A DNA stretch of 64,000 nt from Pirellulales bacterium (GCA_033762255.1 JANRLT010000027.1:1-64000), one strand, 5' to 3'. Shown: positions 1 to 8,738, counted from the first letter of the stretch. Notes: generated by a model from the letters alone, not told the origin. Numbers and translations: made by a program.

Positions 1-57
1 GCCCCCCCCACCCCGCGGCCCGCGGGCCACCCGGGGGCACCCGGCGCCGGGGGGGGC
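1..57. other. anomalous G/C-only stretch at the window edge
   Basis: The first 57 bases contain no T and only three A, with long C and G runs. The rest of the window is ordinary, moderately GC-rich sequence. It is in frame with the transporter gene but encodes a Pro/Gly/Ala-rich string that does not look like a signal-peptide start. A contig-end artefact is the simplest explanation. Confidence 0.5.
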
Positions 58-78
58 AAAATCGGAATCTGGGTATTA

Positions 79-1563
79 TTGTGCTTGGGGATCGGACTCT
101 GGGGGGGGGGACCGGTTTGCTCCGCCGATCAACTGGCCGAGGTGCTCGCCCGGGGAACAATCGTTTGGGGGGGAGACCAAGAAGGGGGTGGACCGTACGT
201 CTTTCCCGATGAACAGGGAAAACAAATCGGGTTTGAGGTGGAGCTAGCGGGGCTGCTGGCCCAGGAAATCGGCCGTCAACAGCAGGCGCCGCGCGAACTG
301 CGGGCGGTCTTTCAGCAGGGGCAATGGGTCAATCTGCCGCTCATGCTAAATAATCAGATCGACCTGGTGCTGAATGGCTATGAATTGACGCCGGATCGTC
401 AGCGGGATTATCTCTGTTCGCGGCCTTACTATATGTATGGACTGCAACTCATGGCCCGTAAGTCCTTGGCGGAGAGCAGTTGGGAAGAGCTCAAGGCCAG
501 CGGCAAAAAGTACACGGCTGGCGTCTTGGTGGGATCGGCGGCGGCCCAGTATTTGCAGAAAAGCCACGCGGACTATATTACCGTCATCGAGTTCGATGGA
601 AACACCGATGCACTTCAAAAAGTCCAGGATGGACTGTTGGATTTGACATTGTTGGATGATTGTGCAGCTCTGCATTATGCCGACAGATTTACCCAGGTCA
701 AGTTTATCAGCCGGCCGGTGGGACAGGGGTACTTTGTGATCCTGGTCAAACAGGGAGAAGATCGATTATTGAAAGCGGTGAATGCAGCCCTGGACGCCCT
801 ATTAAATAATGGAGAGCTAAAGTCGCTCTATGACCGCTGGGACATGTCGGGCAAGGCGCAGATGCTGGTCCTGCGAGATACGACCCACGTCGCGAGCGCC
901 GCCACGCAAAGCTTGTGGGATATCATCCGCTTGAATCTACCGCTCTTGCTAGAAGGAGCGGGCTATACAGTGCTTTTGGCCTGTGCGTCCATGCCCCTGG
1001 CGATCGCTATGGGAGTCTTGGTGGCATTGGGGCGGCTGTACGGTCCCCGCTGGCTGGCGTGGCTCTGTGCCTGGTATGTCGAGATCATTCGCGGCACGCC
1101 GCTGCTGCTGCAGCTCTATGCCATTTTCTTTTTATTGCCCGAACTAGGAATCAATTTGCACTTTCTGGTCGCGGGGATCGCCGGGCTGGCGCTGAACTAC
1201 TCGGCCTACGAGGCGGAAATTTACCGCGCGGGACTGCAGTCCGTTCCCCGTGGCCAAATGGAAGCGGCACTCGCCCTGGGCCTGACCCGTCAACAGGCGA
1301 TCTGGCGAATCATTCTGCCCCAGGCGATGCGGATTGTCATACCGCCGGTCACGAATGACTTTATCGCGCTCTTTAAGGATACCAGCGTCTGCTCGGCGAT
1401 TACGATCATGGAACTGACCAAGCGGTATACCATTCAGGCCAACAGCACGGGAGCATTTATGGAACTTGCGGCGATCACGGCGATTTTGTATCTGCTGATG
1501 AGCTATCCGCTGTCGCTTTTGGCGCGGTGGAGCGAGGCCAGATTGGGAGCAAATAAGAATTAA
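79..1563 (+). CDS. amino-acid ABC transporter, substrate-binding protein fused to permease (5' end uncertain)
   Basis: Imports a polar amino acid or similar small solute. The first half (about residues 20-260) is a periplasmic binding protein of the SBP_bac_3 type. The second half (about 275-490) is a HisM/GlnP-type permease with several membrane helices and the EAA-loop pattern around ALALGLTRQQAIWRIILPQA. A hydrophobic signal segment ending in VCSA precedes the binding domain. The frame stays open to base 1, and position 79 is only a TTG inside the signal segment, so the true start probably lies upstream or in damaged sequence. The ATPase gene follows at 1722, which completes an importer. 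Fused binding-permease proteins are known in this family. The substrate cannot be read from the sequence. Confidence 0.85.
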   Translation: MCLGIGLWGGGPVCSADQLAEVLARGTIVWGGDQEGGGPYVFPDEQGKQIGFEVELAGLLAQEIGRQQQAPRELRAVFQQGQWVNLPLMLNNQIDLVLNGYELTPDRQRDYLCSRPYYMYGLQLMARKSLAESSWEELKASGKKYTAGVLVGSAAAQYLQKSHADYITVIEFDGNTDALQKVQDGLLDLTLLDDCAALHYADRFTQVKFISRPVGQGYFVILVKQGEDRLLKAVNAALDALLNNGELKSLYDRWDMSGKAQMLVLRDTTHVASAATQSLWDIIRLNLPLLLEGAGYTVLLACASMPLAIAMGVLVALGRLYGPRWLAWLCAWYVEIIRGTPLLLQLYAIFFLLPELGINLHFLVAGIAGLALNYSAYEAEIYRAGLQSVPRGQMEAALALGLTRQQAIWRIILPQAMRIVIPPVTNDFIALFKDTSVCSAITIMELTKRYTIQANSTGAFMELAAITAILYLLMSYPLSLLARWSEARLGANKN

Positions 1564-1565
1564 AA

Positions 1566-1621
1566 ATGAAGAATTCGGAAATTAGAAATTCATGTGTAGT
1601 GACTAGCAACGACAGTCACTA
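1566..1621 (+). repeat. AT-rich block plus CACTAA-type tract of the 7-bp repeat family
   Basis: A purine/AT block (AAAATGAAGAATT, then GAAATTAGAAATTCATG) is followed by a CACTAATCACTA tract. It lies between the transporter gene and its ATPase gene. The same two-part design recurs upstream of ybeY, rsgA, lptE and yjbQ in this window. Confidence 0.45.
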
Positions 1622-1721
1622 ATCACTATTTCGTAATCCCCAACTGTGGACTAGCGGATTTATGTCCACCGCTTGCCGATTGACTGTCCCTTTTCGCCCA
1701 TCTCCCGTTGTCTGCTTCATA

Positions 1722-2465
1722 ATGATCACAGTCACCGACCTGCACAAACGTCACGGCCATTTGCATGTCCTCAAGGGGATCGATTTGTCGGTGCGTGCCG
1801 GCGAAGTGGCCGCGATCATCGGACCTAGCGGCGGCGGTAAAAGCACGTTCCTCCGCTGCCTCAATGGGCTGGAAACGTTCGATCAGGGGAGCGTGCGGAT
1901 TGGTGAACGCCAACTGCTGCCGGGCAGCCACTCCGCGTCGACGCAACCGACTTTGCTGGGAATTCGCCGCACGGTGGGGATGGTCTTTCAACAATTCAAT
2001 CTGTTTCCCCACATGAACGTACTGGAGAATGTGGCGGCTGCTCCGCAAATGGTGCTGGGGGATGAGCGGGAGGCGGCATTGCAGCGCGGGCGGGACTTGC
2101 TGGCGCGGGTCGGCCTGGCGGACAAGTGCCATAACCGTCCAGAGCAACTATCGGGAGGGCAGCAACAGCGGGTAGCCATTGCCCGGGCGTTGGCCATGCG
2201 GCCCGAAGCTATCCTGTTTGACGAGCCGACCAGCGCGCTCGATCCGCGAATGACCGGCGAAGTGCTGGCCGTGATGCAGGATCTGGCCCAGGAGGGGCAA
2301 ACCATGATCGTGGTGACGCACGCGATGAATTTTGCCCGACGGGTGGCCGGGACGGTGCATGTCTTTGCCGAGGGAAAGGTCCTGGAAAGCGGGACACCGG
2401 ACCAAATCTTTGAACATCCCACGCAGGCGGGGACCGCCGCGTTTGTCCGGGAACTAGCGGACTAA
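1722..2465 (+). CDS. polar amino-acid ABC transporter ATP-binding protein (GlnQ type)
   Basis: This is the ATPase that powers the fused binding-permease protein encoded just upstream. It has Walker A GPSGGGKST (about residues 32-40), the Q-loop at VFQQFNLFPH, the ABC signature LSGGQQQRVAIARAL, Walker B ILFDEPTSALDP and the H-loop VTHAM. The length of 247 residues is normal for the GlnQ/HisP family. The ATG at 1722 is preferred because the protein then opens MITVTDLHKRHG, the usual family start; the frame is open about 20 codons further upstream without similarity. A repeat tract of about 160 bp separates it from the permease gene, but same-strand order argues for one transporter. Confidence 0.93.
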   Translation: MITVTDLHKRHGHLHVLKGIDLSVRAGEVAAIIGPSGGGKSTFLRCLNGLETFDQGSVRIGERQLLPGSHSASTQPTLLGIRRTVGMVFQQFNLFPHMNVLENVAAAPQMVLGDEREAALQRGRDLLARVGLADKCHNRPEQLSGGQQQRVAIARALAMRPEAILFDEPTSALDPRMTGEVLAVMQDLAQEGQTMIVVTHAMNFARRVAGTVHVFAEGKVLESGTPDQIFEHPTQAGTAAFVRELAD

Positions 2466-2519
2466 GCAGGAAAAGTCGATATTCCACTTTTTTGTGGAAA
2501 ATATTGCTGCCGTACGGGC

Positions 2520-4805
2520 TTACGCGGTTACGTTAATTTCCAGTTCTTCATCCGCGTCGTTGGCGATCAAATAAGCCTTGATACTGGCCAGGGTTTGTTT
2601 GGCGGACTCTTCCACATCATCGCGGCGGCGGTTGCGATTCCACTTGGGAGCCGCGGATACGTCGATCAGCGTGCACTTGATTAAACGAGCGGGCTTGTCC
2701 CCGCTGGCGGGCGTGGGGAGCTCTTTTTCGGTAAAATTGAGATCCAGGATCATCACTTCGGTCCGATCCGTTCGCCGCCGCAACTGTTGCGGCGTGGTCG
2801 AGACCTCGAGCCGGATTTGATTGTCGTTGGCGTTAAGCACCGTGGCCTTATGATCGGAGATAAATCCCCGCAGTTTTTCTATGGTCATCGGCAGGGGGAC
2901 CGTGGTCATCAGCTTGCGCTGGAATGTCGCGGCCGGAGAGCCCCAGAGCCAACGCCACCAACCCACCTCCCGGCGTTCGCTAACGGGCTGGTCAAAGCCC
3001 ACGCCTAACTGCACAACCCGGTTGCGGCCCGCTTCCTTGGCCATGTAGAGGGCGCGGTCGGCCCGGCGAAGCATGATTTCGGGGGAATCCCCCGCCTGCA
3101 GTTCAGTCACGCCAAAGCTGGCGGTTACTCCGCGGCCCCCCATGCCGGATTGGCGTATTTCGCTTAACATGACCCGTATCCGATCGGCCAGCGCGGCGGC
3201 GGATTGGGCATTGCAATCCGCGCACAATATAACAAATTCCTCTCCACCGTAGCGCGCGGCAAAATATCCCATTTGCGAAATATTTTGCAACACCTGCGCA
3301 TAGCTGATCAGCACCTGGTCGCCGACCTGATGGCCATAAGTGTCATTCACGGACTTGAACCGGTCGATATCGGTGATAATGACGCTGCAGGGGAGGCTGC
3401 GATCAAAGTGTTCCTTGACCAGTTCCTTAAACGCGCGCTCAAATTCCGCGCGATTGGCCAATTGGGTCAGGGGATCGCGGGTGGCGCGAGCTTGCCAAGC
3501 CTGGCATTGCTCCTCCAGGGTGACTTCCCCGGAGGCGTCATGCAGCAGCACCGCCGCGCCGAACAGCACGCCATGATTATCCAGGACGGGAATGGTGTGC
3601 ATATTGACCGATATCTTTTTTTCGCCGCGGCCGCGGATCACCAATCGCCGCATCGACTGCACCCGCGATTTAAGCGCCATGTCCACGGGACATCCCCCGG
3701 GGGGTATTTCCCGGCCATCCTCATCCCGCAAGCGCAATAATTGCGGGCTGTAAATGCGCTGATAGACGCTCGCGGAGGAAATTCCCGTCAACCGCTCCGC
3801 CCCGCGATTCCAAACCATGACCTGCAAATTTGTGTCCAAAAAGATGACCGCGTCGTACATGTTATCCAGCAAGCGTTGCTGAAACAGCATGGTCGGACTG
3901 GCGGATTCACATCGGCAAAAGTTATGGTTAAGCTGCCAATGCGTGTCCAGCGTACGCGGGCCCAGTTCGCTCAACCAACCGTGGATTTCCCCGGCCCGCC
4001 GCGGGTCCGGATCAAATGGCATCAATTCCACAAATTCCGCCACCAGTCGCGGGTCAAACTGGCGGCCCGCCCAGGCGCGCAGCTCTTGTACGGCGCGTTC
4101 GTGGGTGAATGCGCCGCGATAGACTTGCGGATTGACCATGGCGTCATAGGCGTCCACGATGGCGATCATCCGCGCCGCCAGGGGCAATTCTCCACCTTGT
4201 CCCTCTAGCTTCAAGCGGGTGCCGTCATACCAGGCGGGCACATTGCTGGCAATCTCGAGCAATTCATACGACGCGCTGCTGGCGGACATGATTTCGACAC
4301 CCATCAACCGGTGCCGGTCCACCACCGCTTGTTCTTCCGCGGACAGTTGTCCCGGCTTGAGCAGGATTGAGTCCGGCAGTCCAATCTTGCCGATATCGTG
4401 CAAGAGTGCGGCGATTTCCAGTTGGGTTTGCTCTTCCGCGGGCAACCGGCGCCTCAGGCCCCAGGCCGAACAACATAACGCGACCCGCACGCTGTGCGCG
4501 GCTGTTTCGGCATGCTTGCAGCGGAGCGCCGTAAACAGGCTGGCCGCCATCCCCAGCCGGGCGGCGACTAATTCGGCTTGGCTCTTTGCCAGATGGGTTG
4601 ACCCGCTTGAATGGGCCGGGGTGGATGTGTCGCTATTTCCCAACTCGGCCAGCGCGCCCGCCACATCGGCCAATAAATGATCCATTCGCGCGGCCGCGGG
4701 AAAAGACCCTTCCGCCGCCGCGCCGGTAGCGCTAATGCCGCTATTCGGCTCTGGGGCCGCAGGTGACGGCGATGGGCCAACATCAAGGGCGGAGGGAGCA
4801 GCCAC
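2520..4805 (-). CDS. HD-type / PAS / GGDEF signalling protein
   Basis: A 761-residue multidomain protein. It has a variable Ala/Pro-rich N-terminus, then an HD phosphohydrolase-like domain (LLHDIGKIGLPD, about 135-145). In that domain the expected HHE and GYP signatures of HD-GYP enzymes are replaced (VPAW; DGTRLK). A PAS domain follows (about 305-425, VIFLDTNLQVMVWNRGAERLTG), then a GGDEF domain with an intact GGEEF motif. The product-inhibition site RxxD is absent five residues before GGEEF. A C-terminal extension of about 150 residues is not recognised. Likely role: diguanylate cyclase (c-di-GMP synthesis), with a degenerate HD module for sensing or another hydrolysis. The start is a GTG with AGGAA eight bases upstream. 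It converges with the transporter ATPase gene. Confidence 0.85.
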   Translation of the reverse strand: MAAPSALDVGPSPSPAAPEPNSGISATGAAAEGSFPAAARMDHLLADVAGALAELGNSDTSTPAHSSGSTHLAKSQAELVAARLGMAASLFTALRCKHAETAAHSVRVALCCSAWGLRRRLPAEEQTQLEIAALLHDIGKIGLPDSILLKPGQLSAEEQAVVDRHRLMGVEIMSASSASYELLEIASNVPAWYDGTRLKLEGQGGELPLAARMIAIVDAYDAMVNPQVYRGAFTHERAVQELRAWAGRQFDPRLVAEFVELMPFDPDPRRAGEIHGWLSELGPRTLDTHWQLNHNFCRCESASPTMLFQQRLLDNMYDAVIFLDTNLQVMVWNRGAERLTGISSASVYQRIYSPQLLRLRDEDGREIPPGGCPVDMALKSRVQSMRRLVIRGRGEKKISVNMHTIPVLDNHGVLFGAAVLLHDASGEVTLEEQCQAWQARATRDPLTQLANRAEFERAFKELVKEHFDRSLPCSVIITDIDRFKSVNDTYGHQVGDQVLISYAQVLQNISQMGYFAARYGGEEFVILCADCNAQSAAALADRIRVMLSEIRQSGMGGRGVTASFGVTELQAGDSPEIMLRRADRALYMAKEAGRNRVVQLGVGFDQPVSERREVGWWRWLWGSPAATFQRKLMTTVPLPMTIEKLRGFISDHKATVLNANDNQIRLEVSTTPQQLRRRTDRTEVMILDLNFTEKELPTPASGDKPARLIKCTLIDVSAAPKWNRNRRRDDVEESAKQTLASIKAYLIANDADEELEINVTA

Positions 4806-5089
4806 GAACTATTCCTGCAAAATGATCGCTGGGGAGGGGCACGGTTACATCAAATCTAGGTTATCCTTGTGTGGCATCAACTTGCTGCGTTTTTTAACCC
4901 CATTTTGTGCCTGATTTTTCTGATTCCAGGGACATATTTCACCAATTGCGCGGATCACGCGCTTGCCCGGGGGACATGCCGGTTGAGCCGCCACGGACGA
5001 AATGTTAGCTTTAAACCAGATGTAGGGCTTATCCGACGGCCGCGGCACGATTGAACGCAAACCTCTTTTGCGATATTGGAAAATTTATC

Positions 5090-5962
5090 ATGCGTCTTGT
5101 GACATACCTGGATGCCCAAGGAGAACCCCGCGCGGCGGGCGTGCGGGGTGCGGAATTGGTCGATTTGGCCAATGCCGACCCCGGTCTGCCTAGCGGTTTA
5201 CGCGCACTGTTGGCGGGAGGAACGTCATTGTTAGAGCGGGCCGCGGCGGCCATCCGCACGGGGCCGGGTTTGGCCAGATCCAGCGTGCGACTCTTGCCCC
5301 CGATTGTCGATCCCCAAAAGATCTTTGGCATCGGGCTGAATTACGCCGATCATGCGCGTGAAACCGGCAAAGAACCCCCGCCCGAGCCGGTCATTTTTAA
5401 TAAACTGCCCACCGCGCTAGTGGCTCCCGGCCAACCAATTGTTTTGCCGGTTGCTTCACACAAAGTCGATTATGAAGCCGAATTGGTCGCGGTGATCGGC
5501 CAGGGAGGACGCGATATTCCCCGGGAGCGGGCCTACGACCATATCGCCGGGTACTGCTGCGGTAACGATGTCTCCGCCCGCGATTGGCAAACCCAAAAGC
5601 CCGGCGGGCAGTGGCTATTGGGCAAGTCGTTTGACACGTTTGCCCCCTGCGGGCCGGAACTGGTCACCGCGGACGAGGTGGGACCGCCTGAAAACTTGCG
5701 CGTCCAGTGCCGTTTGGATGGCCGCACTATGCAAGATTCCACCACCGCGCAACTCATTTTCAACCTCCCATATTTAATCGAATACCTCTCGCGGGTGGTC
5801 ACGCTGTGCCCCGGCGATTTGATTTTTACTGGCACTCCCCCCGGCGTGGGCGTGGCCCGCCAGCCACCGGTCTATCTGCAGCCAGGCCAAACGGTCGAGG
5901 TGGAAATAGAAAAATTGGGCGTGCTAACCAATCCCATCATCGCGGCGGAGGGCAGGGTTTAG
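5090..5962 (+). CDS. fumarylacetoacetate hydrolase (FAH) family protein
   Basis: A 290-residue enzyme of the FAH superfamily, which covers hydrolases, decarboxylases and isomerases acting on 2-oxo or 1,3-diketo acids from aromatic and sugar catabolism. The family core KIFGIGLNYADHA is followed by a metal-binding E-x-E (DYEAELVAVIG) and the acidic CGNDVSARD motif, then GKSFDTFAPCGP and FTGTPPGVG. These are all the expected active-site blocks. The ATG at 5090 gives MRLVTYLDAQG, a normal family start. It stands alone between a leftward signalling gene and lysA, so the context gives no pathway. The family is certain; the substrate is not. Confidence 0.92.
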   Translation: MRLVTYLDAQGEPRAAGVRGAELVDLANADPGLPSGLRALLAGGTSLLERAAAAIRTGPGLARSSVRLLPPIVDPQKIFGIGLNYADHARETGKEPPPEPVIFNKLPTALVAPGQPIVLPVASHKVDYEAELVAVIGQGGRDIPRERAYDHIAGYCCGNDVSARDWQTQKPGGQWLLGKSFDTFAPCGPELVTADEVGPPENLRVQCRLDGRTMQDSTTAQLIFNLPYLIEYLSRVVTLCPGDLIFTGTPPGVGVARQPPVYLQPGQTVEVEIEKLGVLTNPIIAAEGRV

Positions 5963-6451
5963 CAGGGCGAGTAGCGCGGCTGGGCATAGCGACTGGCCTT
6001 AATCACAGATCGTTCACAAACTGTGGAAAAAGCCCAAATATCCATAAAAAAAGCTTATGGCAGGACGGTCCGTCGTCGTGCCATAAGCTTTATCCTGAAA
6101 CGAGCCGCGACTGCTAGCGGTGCGGGCTCGCCCTTCCGAGTTGTGTCGGTGTCGCAGACTTTCGCCCCGGGGGGACATCCTGTCGCTCACCCGCAAAAGT
6201 CCTTCCGACACGAATATCATCGGCGCAGCGATTTCGCGGGCTGCAATCTATTCACCAGTTCTGGCTGTTGTGTCGAAATTGCCGTAAGTCCCTACCACGC
6301 CTAGTTTGCGGGGCTTGCTAGCACAAAATAGGCCGCGCTTTGCGGATTTCCGCTCAAGCTGGTTACTTGCCGCAAACACAGAAACTGTTTACCTAGTCGT
6401 TAGAACTTATCGGCACATGCACACATTCAGGGGGTTGGCCACGCGACAGGA
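5963..6451. other. intergenic region between convergent genes
   Basis: About 490 bp between the FAH-family gene and the 3' end of lysA. It contains the strong inverted repeat described separately (6050-6091). I found no convincing coding signal, because the short open frames here lack family features or ribosome-binding sites. The long spacer and lone terminator leave room for a small RNA read leftward, but nothing specific supports one. Confidence 0.5.
6043..6091 (-). terminator. probable Rho-independent terminator (bidirectional)
   Basis: A perfect 13-bp inverted repeat (AAAGCTTATGGCA and its complement, 6050-6062 and 6079-6091) has a 16-nt loop. Read on the minus strand, the stem is followed directly by a T run (complement of 6044-6050), the form of an intrinsic terminator for leftward transcripts such as lysA. 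Read on the plus strand it lies 87 bp past the FAH gene stop, with only a weak T stretch. It may serve both. Confidence 0.6.
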
Positions 6452-7726
6452 TCAGAGCGCGGGGATGGTTTCCCCCTTGATGAGATCCTCAAATGTTTGG
6501 CGGGCCCGGACCAGATGCGGGACTTGGTTGTGGATGAGCACCTCGGCGGCCAGGGGCTTGCCGTTATAATTTGATCCCATCACGGCACCGTAGGCCCCGG
6601 CCACCTCCAAGATCAAATAATCGCCGATCGCAGCAGGGGGCAAGGGGCGGCTGCGGACAAACCCGCCATCCTCCTGGGTAAAGATATCGCCCGATTCACA
6701 TAACGGACCACCGACAACTACGGGATGCTCTGTTTGGCCTAATGCGCGGCCTGGCGCGGGGCAGATCGACATGGGATGATACGCGCCGTATAGAATGGGG
6801 CGGGCCAGATTATTAAACCCCGCGTCCAATAAATAAAACAAATTTTGGCCGGACTGCTTGATCGCGCGGATTTCGCTGACCAAATAGCCCGATTCCGCCA
6901 CCAAGTAGCGCCCCGGCTCAATTTCCAGGGAGAGTTTTTTGCCAAAGGCGTCCTCCAATCGCCGCCGGGTGGCGTCCCACAATTGAAAATAGGTAGCCAG
7001 GTCGATGTACCCCTGGTCGGCGCGGTACGGCACCGGTAACCCTCCACCGCAACTAATGGTGGTGAGTGTGCGGCCCACCTCGCGGGCACATTGGTCCATG
7101 GCGTCACAGACATGCCGAAGATGTTCCAAATCGGTCCCGGACCCGATATGCATGTGCAAGCCAGTCACCACGATATTGTGCCGATCCGCCCGCCGCAGAC
7201 AGTCGGTAATTTCGCCGTGCCAAATGCCATGCTTTGACTGTTCTCCGCCGGTGTTGGTCTTTTGGCTGTGGCCATGTCCAAACCCCGGATTAATACGCAA
7301 GGTCACATTGCTGCCCGGGCAAACCTCTCCCAGTTGGTCAAGCATGTCGGGCGATCCGCAATTAACATGTAGGCCCAACTCGCGAACCAATCCCAGCGAC
7401 TCTCGGTCAAAGATATCCGCGGTGTAGACAATTTGGTGCGGCTCCCCCTGGGGCTGGTATCCCGCGGCCAAGGCTCGCCGCACTTCTCCCGCGCTCACCG
7501 CGTCGACCACCACGCCATGCCTTCGCACAAGATCCAAAACGGCCAAGTTGGAACAAGCCTTTTGAGCGTAGCGTATCACATCAAAAGCCCGTAACTCGTT
7601 GATTCTCTCGATGATCTTGGCGGCGTCATATACATACAATGGTGTGCCAAAACTAGCGGCCAAATCTGGCACGGGGACACCGGCAATCTCACTGCGGCGG
7701 GTAGAAAAGGTGGCAACGGCGGGCAT
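6452..7726 (-). CDS. lysA: diaminopimelate decarboxylase
   Basis: Decarboxylates meso-diaminopimelate to L-lysine, the last step of lysine synthesis. It is a PLP enzyme of the alanine-racemase fold. The PLP lysine sits in YAQKACSN (K56), and the family blocks HIGSGTD, GGGLPVPY and the active-site CESGD (C343) are all present. At 424 residues it is the normal length. The ATG start at 7726 gives a typical N-terminus ending in GTPLYVYD. It acts in the cytoplasm. dapL, the aminotransferase that feeds the same pathway, lies about 31 kb away in this window. The gene has a long 3' spacer with a terminator-like hairpin. Confidence 0.96.
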   Translation of the reverse strand: MPAVATFSTRRSEIAGVPVPDLAASFGTPLYVYDAAKIIERINELRAFDVIRYAQKACSNLAVLDLVRRHGVVVDAVSAGEVRRALAAGYQPQGEPHQIVYTADIFDRESLGLVRELGLHVNCGSPDMLDQLGEVCPGSNVTLRINPGFGHGHSQKTNTGGEQSKHGIWHGEITDCLRRADRHNIVVTGLHMHIGSGTDLEHLRHVCDAMDQCAREVGRTLTTISCGGGLPVPYRADQGYIDLATYFQLWDATRRRLEDAFGKKLSLEIEPGRYLVAESGYLVSEIRAIKQSGQNLFYLLDAGFNNLARPILYGAYHPMSICPAPGRALGQTEHPVVVGGPLCESGDIFTQEDGGFVRSRPLPPAAIGDYLILEVAGAYGAVMGSNYNGKPLAAEVLIHNQVPHLVRARQTFEDLIKGETIPAL

Positions 7727-7869
7727 GGGCGATAATTAATGGAAGGTGCGTCGAGTGCGGCGTTTGAGCAATCCGCGCGGTAAAATCACTTTGAGCTAAT
7801 ATAACAGAAGAGGGGGTTCTGGCGGCAGTGGTCACCCCCCGGGGAGGCCCGTATTTCACGTCATAGTTT

Positions 7870-8313
7870 TTATTTTACAGGATCGCAAAAGCTGGCCTCC
7901 TCGTTGGATTGATTGAGAATCTGCGCTACCCTGGCTACATCATCCACGGGTGTCAAAACCAATGGCAGCCAAATCCGCGCTTGCCACGCGGGACCGAGAA
8001 TCTCAATCGAAATCCAATCTGCCGTATCTTCGCTTTCCGAATCAGAAAGCCGATACTCACCCGCCGCGATCCGCCGCACGTTTCCCCGGTCGCCAGAAAT
8101 AGGACCTTCATAATCGAGATACAGCGTCCGATGGTCCGGTAGACGCCGCGCCGGAATATTTTCCCGTCGGCCAGCGCCGCAATCACATGGATTAGACGTC
8201 AGTTCCCACGCCCACATGCCGTCGCCGGCGACAGCTTCCAACAGCAGATCATAATGCGCGCCGGGCTTGTAGGTGGGGGTGCCGATATGTTCCAGCAAGG
8301 CAAACCGTGGCAT
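7870..8313 (-). CDS. LigD 3'-phosphoesterase-like single-domain protein
   Basis: A 147-residue protein resembling the phosphoesterase domain of DNA ligase D (Pfam LigD_N type). In LigD that domain trims 3'-phosphate or 3'-ribonucleotide ends during end joining. The opening MPRFALLEHIG, the H-x-D in GAHYDLLLE and the core LYLDYEGPISGDRGNVRR match stand-alone versions that I recall from planctomycetes. The ATG at 8313 follows the stop of the upstream yjbQ-like gene by two bases (TAA, AG, ATG), so the two are translationally coupled. No ligase or polymerase domain is attached, and no Ku gene is in view. The fold assignment is moderately sure; the reaction is inferred. Confidence 0.6.
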   Translation of the reverse strand: MPRFALLEHIGTPTYKPGAHYDLLLEAVAGDGMWAWELTSNPCDCGAGRRENIPARRLPDHRTLYLDYEGPISGDRGNVRRIAAGEYRLSDSESEDTADWISIEILGPAWQARIWLPLVLTPVDDVARVAQILNQSNEEASFCDPVK

Positions 8314-8315
8314 CT

Positions 8316-8738
8316 TTAGCGGCTTTCTCCCTGGATGGTCAGCACCACCGAGCGCGGGCCGCCGTGGTTGCGATGCTCGCACAAAAATATTCCCTGCCAG
8401 GTCCCCAATTGCAGCTTTCCCCCGCCAATCGGCACGCTCACGGAGTTGCCTATCAGCACGCTTTTAACATGGGCCGGCATATCGTCGGGGCCTTCGCAGG
8501 TATGAACATAGGGAAACTGTTCGCTGGCCAGATGGTTGAAGGAACTTTCCAGGTCGCGTGGCACGTCCGGGTCGGCGTTTTCATTGATGCACAAACTAGC
8601 CGAGGTGTGCAAAATATGCACATGCAACAGACCCACCCCCACTTGGGATAATTCCGGCAATGCGGCCACAATGTCGCGGGTGATCAGCTGAAAACCGCGG
8701 GGAGCCGCGGGAAGTTGCAACGTGCGTTGAAGCCACAT
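8316..8738 (-). CDS. YjbQ (UPF0047) family protein
   Basis: A 140-residue protein of the YjbQ family, for which weak thiamin-phosphate-synthase activity has been reported and whose true role is unsettled. Diagnostic blocks are LLHVHILHTSASLCINENADPDV, which carries the conserved His and Glu residues, and the C-terminal GTWQGIFLCEHR. The ATG at 8738 (MWLQRTLQLP) fits the family. The 17 codons open upstream encode a Ser/Pro-rich string that belongs to the 7-bp repeat tract. The gene is coupled to the LigD-phosphoesterase-like gene downstream. Confidence 0.88.
   Translation of the reverse strand: MWLQRTLQLPAAPRGFQLITRDIVAALPELSQVGVGLLHVHILHTSASLCINENADPDVPRDLESSFNHLASEQFPYVHTCEGPDDMPAHVKSVLIGNSVSVPIGGGKLQLGTWQGIFLCEHRNHGGPRSVVLTIQGESR

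Noticed and set aside
2480-2503. hairpin ATTCCAC/GTGGAA between the ABC ATPase and GGDEF genes as a terminator
   Set aside because: The stem is short and AT-rich with no T run after it on either strand; it is possible, but not strong enough to list.
6014-6304. short open frames on both strands between the FAH gene and lysA
   Set aside because: They read across the terminator hairpin and lack start signals.
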